Below are positions 8,828 to 17,077 of a stretch of DNA of 64,000 nucleotides, one piece after another. Position 1 is the stretch's first letter, and the number at the start of each line of letters is the position of its first letter. Where the stretch lies: positions 82,725 to 146,724 of the forward strand of contig NZ_BSPW01000018.1 of the NCBI RefSeq assembly GCF_030161235.1, written 5' to 3'. The DNA is from Vibrio zhanjiangensis. Lineage in GTDB: Bacteria > Pseudomonadota > Gammaproteobacteria > Enterobacterales > Vibrionaceae. The translations under genes were made by a program, and so were the position numbers. The notes beneath the pieces were generated by a model. That model saw only the letters and a program-made list of their open reading frames with translations, was not told the DNA's origin and ran no database searches.

Positions 8828-9766
8828 ATGTCTATGATAAAAAAGTCGTTGACTATGATCGCGCTCAGCGCGAGTACAATCACTGCTTATGCCAATCAGT
8901 GTGGCACAGTTCGATTCGCTGATGTAGGTTGGACAGATATTACCGCCACCACCGCCGTTGCCAGTGAGTTACTCCGAGGAATGGGATACCAAACTAGAAC
9001 GGATCTACTCTCTTTACCCGTCACATACTCTTCTATGGCAAATGGTGATATTGATGTGTTTTTGGGAAATTGGATGCCGACGATGGAAGCCGACATTGCT
9101 AAGTATCGTCAAGCGGGCACAGTTGAAACCGTCAGAGCGAATCTTGAAGGGGCGAAATACACCCTAGCAGTGCCCAAATATGTTTATGACGCCGGAATCA
9201 CAAGCTTTTCGGATCTGATGAAAAATGCCGACAAGTTTAACGGTCGCATTTATGGCATAGAGCCTGGTAACGATGGTAACCGTCTCATTCAGTCAATGAT
9301 CGATAAAGATGCCTTTGGTCTTAAAGACTTTAATCTTATTGAGTCAAGTGAGGCAGGCATGGTGTCACAAGTGGCGCGGGCTGTGCGTCGCAATCAATGG
9401 ATTGTGTATTTGGGCTGGGAACCTCATCCAATGAACCAAACGGTCGACATGAAATATCTCGCGGGGGGAGATGAATTCTTTGGTCCCAATTATGGTGGTG
9501 CGAATATCTACACCAATGTTAGGTCGAACTACCTTGATGAATGCAAAAATGTCGGTCAATTATTGAAAAACCTTGAGTTCAGTTTGGATATGGAAAGCGA
9601 GCTGATGGACGCAATACTCAATAAAAAAGTCCAACCTTCAAAAGCTGCGCAGCAGTGGCTCAAACGTCATCCACAGCAACGTAATAAGTGGCTTGAAGGG
9701 GTTCAAACTCTCTCAGGCGGTGATGCTATCAAGGCCGTATCTGACTACGTCAATTCAAACGCATAA
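8828..9766 (+). CDS. choX: Choline/betaine ABC transporter, periplasmic binding protein
   Basis: A 312-residue binding protein with a signal peptide of about 22 residues ending AYA-N. It matches the ChoX/OpuAC group: VRFADVGWTDITATTAVASELL, ANGDIDVFLGNWMPTME, GIEPGNDGN and WIVYLGWEPHPMN. The tryptophans and tyrosines in these stretches normally form the aromatic box for the trimethylammonium head group. In vibrio papers the same gene is called proX of betIBA-proXWV. Placement in one operon with betBA suggests that choline is the main ligand, although glycine betaine cannot be excluded. A signal for secretion plus the permease and ATPase genes that follow make a complete importer. Confidence 0.92.
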   Translation: MSMIKKSLTMIALSASTITAYANQCGTVRFADVGWTDITATTAVASELLRGMGYQTRTDLLSLPVTYSSMANGDIDVFLGNWMPTMEADIAKYRQAGTVETVRANLEGAKYTLAVPKYVYDAGITSFSDLMKNADKFNGRIYGIEPGNDGNRLIQSMIDKDAFGLKDFNLIESSEAGMVSQVARAVRRNQWIVYLGWEPHPMNQTVDMKYLAGGDEFFGPNYGGANIYTNVRSNYLDECKNVGQLLKNLEFSLDMESELMDAILNKKVQPSKAAQQWLKRHPQQRNKWLEGVQTLSGGDAIKAVSDYVNSNA

Positions 9767-9812
9767 CGTTATTGGGCGGATTTTGGTCTGCCCCACAAAA
9801 TAAGGCTGTATT

Positions 9813-10655
9813 GTGAATTTTATTACAAATAACAAAATCCCTTTTGGTCAATGGATGGAGCAGGGGGTGGACTGGTTGACGGTTAATGCCGCGGGTTTTT
9901 TCGATGCCATCTCCATTTTTCTTGAAACTGTTATTTTGTCTGTTGTTGATATCTTTAAGTGGATGCCTCCCGAAGCGCCAATTGTTGCCACTGCCGCTAT
10001 AGCTTGGTATCTACATCGAAGTATTCCACTTGTTCTGTTTGTGGTAGCGGCTTTGTTGACGATTTTAAATCTTGGCTACTGGGAGGAAATGCTGGAAACG
10101 TTTGTGTTGGTCTTTGCCGCGACGACGATGTCTGTGTTAATTGGTGTTCCCGTGGGGGTGATGGCAGCACATAGACCTTGGTTGTATACCTTACTGCGGC
10201 CAATATTGGATTTGATGCAAACTGTGCCTACCTTTGTTTATTTGATCCCGACGCTTGTCTTATTCGGATTAGGTATTGTGCCAGGGCTGATTTCAACGGT
10301 TATTTTTGCCATTGCAGCGCCCATACGGCTGACCTATTTAGGGATCACAAAAGTACCAGAAGAGTTGATTGAAGCCGGGCAAGCATTTGGCGCGAGCAAA
10401 AGCAAATTGCTGTTTAAAGTTGAACTGCCAGCGGCGATGCCAAGTATTATGGCCGGTGTGACTCAATGCATTATGCTGTCATTGTCTATGGTCGTGATTG
10501 CTGCGCTAGTCGGTGCGGACGGCCTTGGTAAGCCCGTGGTGAGAGCCCTTAACACCGTCAATATCTCCCAAGGGTTTGAAGCTGGTCTTGCGATTGTGCT
10601 GGTGGCGATCATTCTTGATCGTTTGTGTAAATCACCGAATCAAAAGGAAGTGTGA
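9813..10655 (+). CDS. choW: Choline/betaine ABC transporter, permease
   Basis: A 280-residue inner membrane permease of the ProW/OpuAB family, with about six membrane segments. The EAA loop that contacts the ATPase is visible as ELIEAGQAFGASKSKLLFKVELPAA (about residues 188-212). Other family landmarks are LMQTVPTFVYLIPTLVLFGLG and VVIAALVGADGLGKPVV. The start is GTG at 9813, seven bases after AAGG; no ATG lies nearby in frame. It forms the channel for the substrate delivered by the upstream binding protein. The stop codon overlaps an alternative GTG for the ATPase gene, so the two are translationally linked. Confidence 0.92.
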   Translation: MNFITNNKIPFGQWMEQGVDWLTVNAAGFFDAISIFLETVILSVVDIFKWMPPEAPIVATAAIAWYLHRSIPLVLFVVAALLTILNLGYWEEMLETFVLVFAATTMSVLIGVPVGVMAAHRPWLYTLLRPILDLMQTVPTFVYLIPTLVLFGLGIVPGLISTVIFAIAAPIRLTYLGITKVPEELIEAGQAFGASKSKLLFKVELPAAMPSIMAGVTQCIMLSLSMVVIAALVGADGLGKPVVRALNTVNISQGFEAGLAIVLVAIILDRLCKSPNQKEV

Positions 10656-10657
10656 TC

Positions 10658-11842
10658 ATGGATGCAATTAAGATTCAAAACCTTGATGTGGTGTTTGGCG
10701 ATCAGCCTCAAAAAGCCTTAGACCTTCTTGACCAAGGTAAAAAACGTCACGAAATTATTGAACAAATTGGGCAAGTCGTAGGCGTTGATAATGTCACCAT
10801 GAGCGTCAAAGAAGGTGAGATTTGTGTCTTGATGGGGCTATCAGGCTCTGGAAAATCGAGTTTACTTCGTGCTGTCAATGGTTTAAACCCTATTACTCGT
10901 GGTTCTTTGCAAGTGAAAGATGGTGATCATCACGTCGAATTGTCTTCATGCGATGCGAATGCTTTGCGTCATCTTCGTACTCGTAGAGTGTCTATGGTGT
11001 TTCAACAGTTTGCCTTAATGCCTTGGCTGACCGTACTTGACAATGTTGCCTTTGGACTGGAGATGCTTGGCATACCTAAGTCTCAAAGGCGTGAAAAAGC
11101 GCGTGAGCAGCTTGCGATGGTTGAGCTTTCTGATTGGGCAGATAAATACCCTCATGAACTTTCTGGAGGGATGCAACAAAGGGTAGGGCTTGCAAGAGCC
11201 TTTGCAATGGATACCGATATCCTATTAATGGATGAACCTTTTTCAGCGCTCGATCCTCTCATTCGAGCCCAGTTGCAAGATGAATTGATTTCTCTACAGA
11301 AAAAACTCAACAAAACCATTTTGTTTGTGAGTCACGATCTTGATGAAGCGCTTAAAATTGGCAACAACATCGCGATTATGGAGTCGGGTAAACTTATTCA
11401 ACATGGTAAACCTGAAGACATAGTGATCGCGCCTGAAAATGATTATGTGAAAGACTTCGTGGCGCACACCAACCCACTTAATGTACTGAAAGGTCGGTCG
11501 CTAATGCAGCCTGTCAGTAAGTTAGTGCGTGAAGCCGCGAGATTGCAGATCTGCCCAGTGCAAAAAGTTTGGGTTGAGGAGCGTGATAGGCAGCTTTATT
11601 TGGATGGACAAACGTCACTTACCCTTATCGATTGGCGGGATGAACATGTGACACTGGATGATATTTCAAATCAAAGTGTGGTGATTGCCAGCCCAGACAT
11701 TGGTATGCGAGAGGCGATTAGCCTTAAGCAGCTCAGTGGGCAACCTATTTTGTTGGTAGAAGACGGCGAGTTAGTTGGCGTGCTGGACGACAACGACTTT
11801 TATTCTGGTTTGCTTGGCAAACATACGGTTCAAGCTGCGTAA
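10658..11842 (+). CDS. choV: Choline/betaine ABC transporter, ATP-binding protein
   Basis: A 394-residue ATPase of the ProV/OpuAA type, powering choline uptake. All nucleotide-binding motifs are present: Walker A GLSGSGKSS, Q-loop MVFQQFALMPWLTV, signature LSGGMQQRVGLARA, Walker B ILLMDEPFSALD and switch histidine FVSHDLDEAL. The C-terminal 130 residues form the usual regulatory extension (ending LLVEDGELVGVLDDNDFYSGL), which resembles a degenerate CBS pair. The ATG at 10658 is nine bases from AGGA; a GTG at 10652 overlaps the permease stop but sits too close to it. Last gene of the operon; a hairpin follows at 11854. Confidence 0.93.
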   Translation: MDAIKIQNLDVVFGDQPQKALDLLDQGKKRHEIIEQIGQVVGVDNVTMSVKEGEICVLMGLSGSGKSSLLRAVNGLNPITRGSLQVKDGDHHVELSSCDANALRHLRTRRVSMVFQQFALMPWLTVLDNVAFGLEMLGIPKSQRREKAREQLAMVELSDWADKYPHELSGGMQQRVGLARAFAMDTDILLMDEPFSALDPLIRAQLQDELISLQKKLNKTILFVSHDLDEALKIGNNIAIMESGKLIQHGKPEDIVIAPENDYVKDFVAHTNPLNVLKGRSLMQPVSKLVREAARLQICPVQKVWVEERDRQLYLDGQTSLTLIDWRDEHVTLDDISNQSVVIASPDIGMREAISLKQLSGQPILLVEDGELVGVLDDNDFYSGLLGKHTVQAA

Positions 11843-11853
11843 TTTGACAGTTC

Positions 11854-11877
11854 GCGCTCCGTATCAATAAGGAGCGC
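11854..11877. terminator. Terminator hairpin after the choline operon
   Basis: GCGCTCC (11854-11860) pairs with GGAGCGC (11871-11877) over a 10-base loop, followed by TTGTCTT. It lies 11 bases after choV and between convergent genes. Confidence 0.65.
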
Positions 11878-11908
11878 TTGTCTTACCTGCTGAGTTTCAA
11901 TCTGCCGA

Positions 11909-12532
11909 CTATTTATGGTGTATAAAGCTATTTGTTTTGATGAAATGATCGATCTGTTTTGGTACTGCTGAGCTGTATATCATGCTGGTATGCGCGCTGC
12001 GCATTTCGATGTGATCGGTCATCCCTTCAATTTTGGTTTCTTCAACGGTGACAGTCCCATCTGAGAGTGTGTTGTCATCCATTCTCAACAGTGTGCGTGC
12101 CCCAATCGCGAGCGTGCCTGCAATGCTGCCCAGTTTTTGTGGGTGAGTCCAGCTGTCACTATGCTGTTTAAGGCCAAATTTTGGCGCGTTTCCCAATACC
12201 GCCCCCATGCCTAAATCTTGAATTCGATTGACAATCGATGCACCTTGAAGCGGTGAGCCCAAAGCCAAAACATGAGAAACACGCTCTGTATTTGGGCAAC
12301 GTGAAGTGAGGTAATGTTTAATAATTAGGCCGCCAAGGCTGTGTCCAACGAGCACGTTTGTTTGAGTTGGTGATAAAGCATGATCAATGGTCTTAAACAC
12401 CTTATTTTCATCGATCGCCAAGCTGTTATAGCTGACTGTCTTTGTGTTATAGCCGTACGCGCGCAGTTTTTGGCTTAGTGGTTGCATCACTAAACCATGC
12501 ATATACAGTCCATGAAGAATAACAATATTCAT
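11909..12532 (-). CDS. Alpha/beta hydrolase, lipase-like
   Basis: A 207-residue small hydrolase. The start at 12532 (MNIVILHGLYMHG) has AAGG seven bases upstream, better than a TTG two codons earlier. The oxyanion strand is VILHGLYMHG (residues 4-13) and the nucleophile elbow is LVGHSLGGLI with Ser65. A LALGSPLQGA strand follows, and a histidine in SAHTSM is a likely catalytic residue. The lack of a signal peptide suggests a cytoplasmic enzyme; the compact size resembles the class 2 lipase/PGAP1-like group. It follows a broken GNAT gene on the same strand. Substrate unknown. Confidence 0.8.
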   Translation of the reverse strand: MNIVILHGLYMHGLVMQPLSQKLRAYGYNTKTVSYNSLAIDENKVFKTIDHALSPTQTNVLVGHSLGGLIIKHYLTSRCPNTERVSHVLALGSPLQGASIVNRIQDLGMGAVLGNAPKFGLKQHSDSWTHPQKLGSIAGTLAIGARTLLRMDDNTLSDGTVTVEETKIEGMTDHIEMRSAHTSMIYSSAVPKQIDHFIKTNSFIHHK

Positions 12533-12547
12533 TGGCAACCTTACTTT

Positions 12548-12733
12548 TTAAAGTAAGGTCATTGTGCCAATTCTCGCGCTATTAATCCAGCACAGGGCCG
12601 CACGGTTTTGAGCCGATAATCTCACCGTCTTTAACACTCTTTCAGTATCAGACCATGTACAATGATAACCCTGTTCTTTGTAGAATCTACCTACCGCTTC
12701 TTTCAACGAACTGTCAGCTTCAACCATTCTCAT
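12548..12733 (-). pseudogene. Decayed GNAT acetyltransferase, frameshifted and truncated
   Basis: From an ATG at 12733 (GGGG upstream) the frame reads about 40 residues that look like the start of a GNAT protein (MRMVEADSSLKEAVGRFYKE, then QGYHCTWSDTERV). It then turns into sequence with no family character. Shifting by one base at the AAA run gives KDGEIIGSKPCGPVLD, the expected next GNAT strand (DGEIIG), before a stop at 12582. So one base has been lost and the rest of the gene is deleted. The remains sit between the GST and hydrolase genes, on the same strand. Calling it a remnant is inference from these two frames. Confidence 0.55.
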
Positions 12734-12764
12734 TTTGACCCCATTTGCATAACACTTTCTACTT

Positions 12765-13412
12765 CTATACGGCGTCTGTCGGTATTGTATTGTATTCGCT
12801 GTAGCAAAGTTTTTTGGAAAGCGACTTAAGGCTCAACTTTGCCAATGTGTCTTTGAAAGGTGAGTCGTGTAAGGCCGTTCTGAGGGTGTCGCTCTCCTTT
12901 TCTGAAAGAAGGCTAGCATGCCTGAATAGAACGTAGTCCAACGCGATATGCAGGTACAATGTCGAGAAATCAGGTTTGAGTAAATCATGAGTGCCATTTA
13001 ACTGCTCGATAATCGTTTGAACACATCTTTGTATCCCTTGTTTTCCTTTGTCCACTAGTACATTTTGTTCAGCGTTGAAGCGGCTCAATGCGGCGCAGCG
13101 AAATGACACTTCCATTAGAGTTTTACTTAATCCTAATAACGACATGCGTTTGGTATCGTTAGCCTTGGTAGCAGAGAGATCCTCTGTTGGGTAAGTTAGC
13201 ATGAGGAACTCGCAAATCGTTAAACTTTCGCTAAGCGCTACGCCATCAGGTGTTTCTAGAACTGGGATGGTACTGAATGGATTGATTGTGACCAGTGCCT
13301 GAGGGGTTTGCCATGGATCGACCCATTCAAGATCTAATGGTACATTACATAGATAAGCGGTCGCTAGCACTACTCTAGAGAATGGTGAAGTATCATTTAA
13401 ATACAATTTCAT
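12765..13412 (-). CDS. Glutathione S-transferase family protein
   Basis: A 215-residue protein with a thioredoxin-like GST N-terminal domain: MKLYLNDTSPFSRVVLATAY (with SPFSR in the place of the usual catalytic Ser/Cys region), INPFSTIPVLETPDG with the cis-proline of the VPVL type, and the glutathione-binding LSESLTICEFL. The C-terminal helical domain (residues 90-215) is divergent. These enzymes conjugate glutathione to electrophiles or act as thiol reductases. The ATG is preceded by AAGGAATCGCTC. It lies 13 bases downstream of the MFS gene, so the two form an operon, suggesting export and detoxification of the same sort of compound. Confidence 0.82.
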   Translation of the reverse strand: MKLYLNDTSPFSRVVLATAYLCNVPLDLEWVDPWQTPQALVTINPFSTIPVLETPDGVALSESLTICEFLMLTYPTEDLSATKANDTKRMSLLGLSKTLMEVSFRCAALSRFNAEQNVLVDKGKQGIQRCVQTIIEQLNGTHDLLKPDFSTLYLHIALDYVLFRHASLLSEKESDTLRTALHDSPFKDTLAKLSLKSLSKKLCYSEYNTIPTDAV

Positions 13413-13425
13413 GAGCGATTCCTTG

Positions 13426-14628
13426 CTAAGAATTTATTTGAGCAGTGTTTAACACCTGCTGCTTAGTTGATGTAAATGCAACGCAGAGTACGGATAAAAC
13501 GAGTGCACTCGCACTTATCATAAATAAGGCGTTATAACTGGTGAGCTGTGGAGCGTAGTGAGCCATCACAAAACCCACTGCTCCTTGTGCTATCGCAAAA
13601 GCCATTGTCATTGCTCCCCAAGATTTCGTATGGAGATGTAGCCCAACAATTTCTAAGGTATAAGTTGATACCAGTGTTACGGTGCCAGGTGTAAACATAC
13701 CGACCAGCAAAGATGAAGCAAAAAGTGCGATTTCACTGGTGCTTAATAGTGGAAGTGCAACTCCCACCGCTTTGCAACAAAATGCAGCGATTAGTGCTTT
13801 TTTAAGTCCAAATTTATCACCCAGTACACCGGTCACTATTGGTCCCATTGCCGCGCCTATACCAAACACCGCCCAGTAAAACCCTCCGCTCGAAAAGCTC
13901 ATTTCTAGTTCTCGGACAATATAGTCAACCCAAAAGAGTGTATGAGGTAAATATCCAATAGCGTCAAAGGTATAGGCCAAAAGTACACAACCCACACTGA
14001 CACGCTCACTTCTAGATAACGCATCAAACGTAGATGGGCTTTTAGCGCATTGCTTTGGTTTAATTTCAAGAGACCAAATGTTCCATGTGAGGACAGTTGC
14101 GAGAAAGGCAATCAATCCCATACCTAACCATGCGCTTTCAATACTTTGGCCGATAAGCAGAGGTATGATGGTTCCTGACATCATGGCACCAAGACCAATC
14201 CCTGAAAAGACAACACCGCTAATTCTTGCTTTCACCTCTTGTGGGTGAAGGCTAGCGATCACAGGTGGTGCGAGCACCATAAGAACAGCTCCAGATACAC
14301 CAGCAATGGTTCTGAGTGTTAAAAACCATTCAAATGGGGCTGATTTTAAAGCGCAACCAAGATAGCTAAAGCTGCTCAACAAAAGAGAGGTCCGTATAAG
14401 TGTACCTGCAGAATAATATCGCAGTAAAAAGCTTGAAACAGGCACCCCGAAGATATAGCCAATCAGAGTAGCAGCACCCAAAACAGAGGCATCTTCGCTT
14501 GAAAACCATCCGCTTTGTATGAGCACAGGCATCAAGGCTATGTAGGCAAATCGGCCAATGCCATTTCCCACCAATGTTGCTGCTAACCCTGCGAGGGAAA
14601 AGCGGTTTAGTAGTTTAACTTGTGACAT
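13426..14628 (-). CDS. MFS transporter, YbfB/YjiJ type
   Basis: A 400-residue inner membrane transporter with about twelve membrane segments. The N-terminal LAGLAATLVGNGIGRFAYIALMP and LGAATLIGYIFGVPVSSFLL are typical of the MFS_4 (YbfB/YjiJ) family, and the second half has GIGAAMGPIVTGVLGDKFGLKK. Substrates of this family are mostly unknown; efflux is likely. GGAAG lies upstream of the ATG. It is the first gene of a unit with the GST 13 bases downstream. The gap before it holds an inverted repeat (14656-14687) that might be an operator. Confidence 0.85.
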   Translation of the reverse strand: MSQVKLLNRFSLAGLAATLVGNGIGRFAYIALMPVLIQSGWFSSEDASVLGAATLIGYIFGVPVSSFLLRYYSAGTLIRTSLLLSSFSYLGCALKSAPFEWFLTLRTIAGVSGAVLMVLAPPVIASLHPQEVKARISGVVFSGIGLGAMMSGTIIPLLIGQSIESAWLGMGLIAFLATVLTWNIWSLEIKPKQCAKSPSTFDALSRSERVSVGCVLLAYTFDAIGYLPHTLFWVDYIVRELEMSFSSGGFYWAVFGIGAAMGPIVTGVLGDKFGLKKALIAAFCCKAVGVALPLLSTSEIALFASSLLVGMFTPGTVTLVSTYTLEIVGLHLHTKSWGAMTMAFAIAQGAVGFVMAHYAPQLTSYNALFMISASALVLSVLCVAFTSTKQQVLNTAQINS

Positions 14629-14655
14629 GTTGTTTATCTTCCGCTTGGGTATAAG

Positions 14656-14687
14656 ATAACTGTTTGAACAAGGCGTTGACCAGTTAT
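14656..14687. promoter_or_regulatory. Inverted repeat upstream of the MFS-GST operon
   Basis: ATAACTG (14656-14662) and CAGTTAT (14681-14687) are perfect inverted copies with an 18-base spacer, about 30-60 bases before the MFS start codon. The position suits an operator. A second small hairpin (CAGTCC/GGACTG, 14690-14708) is next to it and may belong to the end of the gene at 14750. Confidence 0.3.
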
Positions 14688-14749
14688 TTCAGTCCCCCGA
14701 AAGGACTGCAACAGCATAGTTTTCTGCCGCAACGAACTTGACTAACTTA

Positions 14750-15250
14750 TTATGCTTGGGTTGTATTTGGCCCTCGATATGGCTCTGTAAAAGCAAGTAT
14801 TTCTATAATTGGTATATCATATAAGACTTCCCAGAAACGGAAATCATGTCTTATATGAAATACACCTAGTTTTTCCAGTTGCATCGCTACGGCACTAGGG
14901 TGCCTAAACATAGACTCTGATATTTGAGTGATGGTAAAGCCTTCGTTGCACATGGCCAAAATTTCTTCGTTCTCTATTTTGTTCCAAGTCTTTCCGCTAT
15001 ATTTTGGGCAATGATCACTTTTTTTTATATAGCGTTCAATAAACCACTCTGCTTCACCGTAGAACCTATCAAGCTCCTCTTCTTTTCTTAGATGGCACCA
15101 TTGCTTCCCATAGGGCCACAAATAGTAGTCTTGAGTATTATCTACAGTTACTAAAATCTTTCGCCCTTCAGGATGAGCGCTTACATTCTCGAAATCAGAC
15201 AGAATTTCAACTACTTCTTCAATGGAATGTTTAGAGATATTTTTACGCAT
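14750..15250 (-). CDS. Unrecognised protein with a C-terminal helix-turn-helix-like segment
   Basis: I do not recognise the family. From ATG 15250 the protein is 166 residues; a GTG at 15334 would add 28 residues, and neither start has a well-spaced ribosome site. The N-terminal half (IEEVVEILSDFENVSAHPEG, then KILVTVDNTQDYYLWPYGKQ) looks like a small alpha/beta domain rich in aromatics. Later, EEILAMCNEGFTITQISESM and FRHPSAVAMQLEKLGV resemble helix-turn-helix segments of the kind that read WTxEEDxxLxxLxxxGxSixxIA. Regulatory or DNA-binding function is a guess. It lies in a lower-G+C accessory region next to an HNH nuclease on the same strand, 412 bases apart, so not obviously one operon. 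Confidence 0.55.
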   Translation of the reverse strand: MRKNISKHSIEEVVEILSDFENVSAHPEGRKILVTVDNTQDYYLWPYGKQWCHLRKEEELDRFYGEAEWFIERYIKKSDHCPKYSGKTWNKIENEEILAMCNEGFTITQISESMFRHPSAVAMQLEKLGVFHIRHDFRFWEVLYDIPIIEILAFTEPYRGPNTTQA

Positions 15251-15308
15251 GTCGATTTGACTACTACTCCTAATTAAAATGTGAGTAACGCCACACCGAG
15301 CTGCAGTA

Positions 15309-15333
15309 TGAATAGCCACCAAATTGGTAGACA
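15309..15333 (-). repeat. 25-bp near-repeat, copy 1
   Basis: This 25-base stretch matches 16803-16827 at 21 of 25 positions in the same orientation. On the minus strand both read as MST(N/D)LV(A/T)I after a GTG or ATG, so they may be the starts of related small reading frames or a shared leader flanking the HNH gene. Confidence 0.35.
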
Positions 15334-15334
15334 C

Positions 15335-15662
15335 TCTTGTGGTTTCTTGCCTTTCTCTGGGGCATACGGGAAAGATTCATACCGCATTTCACTCACACAA
15401 AAATAAGGGCGATGGTATCAATAATTTCAACTAGTTATAATCTTTAGTAAGACATTTTGATGCATTAGCCATCCAAATAGTTATTTTGACTACTTAAACG
15501 CTCAAAGTGACGCTTTTAGTCCCCAGTGTTCGAGAGTGAATATGGACAAGAGCGTGTTAGGTCATCCGCGACAAAAGTTGAATTTCGCATAAGAATTTCT
15601 ATGGAGGCTAATGCCTAGCTTACTGGAAGAATGTGAGCGCAGTGGTTATTTTTCCAGTGTAG
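15335..15662. other. Non-coding gap downstream of the HNH gene
   Basis: No credible gene is seen on either strand in this 328-base gap. An inverted pair ACTGGAA/TTCCAGT (15622-15628 and 15652-15658) lies just after the HNH stop codon; the 23-base spacer and lack of a T-run make it a poor terminator. Confidence 0.5.
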
Positions 15663-16484
15663 CTACTTGTTTGGAAATAGTTCATTTAGTATTTCAATGT
15701 ATCTTTTCGAAACGATAGCCACTTCTTGATAAGCCATTTCCAGTATTTTTGCCACCTGCTCATTTTCACCCAGCGGCACGTAATCCCTACTATCCATATA
15801 CTCTTCAATTATTCCTATTCGATGTTGATTGCCTTCTAAAAAGATTTTGAAATCTTTATCAGCTTTCTTCGAATTACATGCTTTACAACTTGGGATCATG
15901 TTGCCGAGCCGATGCTCTCCTAGTGATACTTTGTTAATTGGAACTGCATGTTCAATTACTAATTCATCTTCGGAACCACAATAAGCACATTTGTTTTCGA
16001 AATATGCTTTTGTTTTTTCCCAATCATCTTGATTGAAAGACTCTTCCCCAAGGTTGCTTAGTATGTTTCTAACCAAGAGGTTTTGTGCTTTTCCGATTGC
16101 ATTACCTCTATACCTTGAGTTTAATCTGGTGCTGATTCTTGGATTGTCACTAGGTGCATAATGAGAATCCATTAGACCCTCTAGTTTTTCTTGATCAGTT
16201 ATCCCTCTAGTGACCAAGTATCTTGTGAATTGCTGGGTGTGATTGATTACCCATTGACTTGATACTCGAACCTTTTTCCCTCTTACAAAATATAAATCCG
16301 TCCAATATCTTTTAGATTCATTCTTGGGAATTAGGGTTGACTCTGTGCAGAACGGATAGTTTATACCAAAAGTATTCTTGGAATATTTCTTATCCATTAG
16401 CTTTATCAGTTCATCGTGATTTACAGTATCACAATACAGAAATATCTTTTTTATATGACTCTTAACCAGTTGACCGATTTTCAT
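15663..16484 (-). CDS. HNH endonuclease family protein
   Basis: A 273-residue protein. The start at 16484 is chosen because AGG lies nine bases upstream; 44 further codons are open but lack such a site. The C-terminal half has a full HNH nuclease core: CAYCG (Cys166, Cys169), VIEHAVPINK (His179 as likely general base), LGNMIPSCKACNSKKADKDF (Asn195, Cys200, Cys203). The cysteines form a structural zinc site. The N-terminal 150 residues are not recognised, apart from a basic stretch TRLNSRYRGNAIGKAQ. Such proteins are often restriction-type defence nucleases, but no methyltransferase or partner is adjacent. Its low G+C and lack of backbone neighbours suggest it was acquired. Confidence 0.8.
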   Translation of the reverse strand: MKIGQLVKSHIKKIFLYCDTVNHDELIKLMDKKYSKNTFGINYPFCTESTLIPKNESKRYWTDLYFVRGKKVRVSSQWVINHTQQFTRYLVTRGITDQEKLEGLMDSHYAPSDNPRISTRLNSRYRGNAIGKAQNLLVRNILSNLGEESFNQDDWEKTKAYFENKCAYCGSEDELVIEHAVPINKVSLGEHRLGNMIPSCKACNSKKADKDFKIFLEGNQHRIGIIEEYMDSRDYVPLGENEQVAKILEMAYQEVAIVSKRYIEILNELFPNK

Positions 16485-16802
16485 GAATGATCGCCTTTTT
16501 CTTTTACTAACAATTCTTAGGTGGAAAGTGTCTATTTGACATTGTCCGCCTAATCTCAGCTTCGGTTCATTCAACCAATGTTCAACTCTATGATCATTAT
16601 GTAACCATATTGGCACATTATTTATGAATAAATGTTTTCCTAACTGAGAATGAGTTGGTTAGGCTTTGTCCTCGCTACTATCACATTCAGTAAAGTCTCT
16701 TTCATTAAGAATTACATTAGTATTTGTAAGCCCTACGCATTTCCTTTGCTGCTTATATACCCGCTCTTTCCACTGAAGGTACGTCTCAGTGTCATCTTGC
16801 TT

Positions 16803-16827
16803 TGAATAGTGACCAAATCAGTAGACA
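16803..16827 (-). repeat. 25-bp near-repeat, copy 2
   Basis: Matches 15309-15333 at 21 of 25 positions, same orientation. The two copies bracket the HNH nuclease gene at about 1.5 kb distance. Confidence 0.35.
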
Positions 16828-16991
16828 TAGAATAATCTAATTATTAATCAACTAAGCACATATTGATTCATTACCAAAATCGACGCAAGTAACGAGTTAA
16901 ACAGGTGTGATAAAAAGTGACTCTAAATCACAATGGGGCAAAACTTTGCTAGTCCTTTCAGCTATGGGCAGTCGGCATGGCAAACGTGATG

Positions 16992-17029
16992 TTCAATGTA
17001 CACACTTTGACCAAAGTGTGTACATTGAA
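16992..17029. repeat. Perfect 38-bp palindrome (18-bp arms, 2-base centre)
   Basis: TTCAATGTACACACTTTG (16992-17009), AC, then its exact inverse to 17029. It lies 48 bases after the hpd stop codon. There is no T-run on either side, so it is not a classical terminator, though an 18-bp hairpin in the mRNA could protect the 3' end. A cruciform, a recombination site, or the scar of an inverted duplication are other readings. Confidence 0.9.
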
Positions 17030-17077
17030 GCCCGTGCCCTCTATCTGTCATCATGGTTCGTCAGCTCTTGTAATCCG

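Larger units (their letters stand above)
16485..17077. other. Intergenic stretch with palindrome and a possible small gene fragment
   Basis: No clear gene. The minus strand holds an open stretch of about 55 codons without a start (including TETYLQWKERVYKQQRKCVG, ending ECDSSEDKA near 16660), preceded in another frame by ATG-initiated MSTDLVTIQSK. This could be a frameshifted small gene, but the evidence is thin. A perfect 38-bp palindrome is at 16992-17029. Confidence 0.45.

Noticed and set aside
10178..10372. Open frames inside the choW gene
   Set aside because: Several overlapping frames occur within the permease; the permease has all family motifs and the others none.
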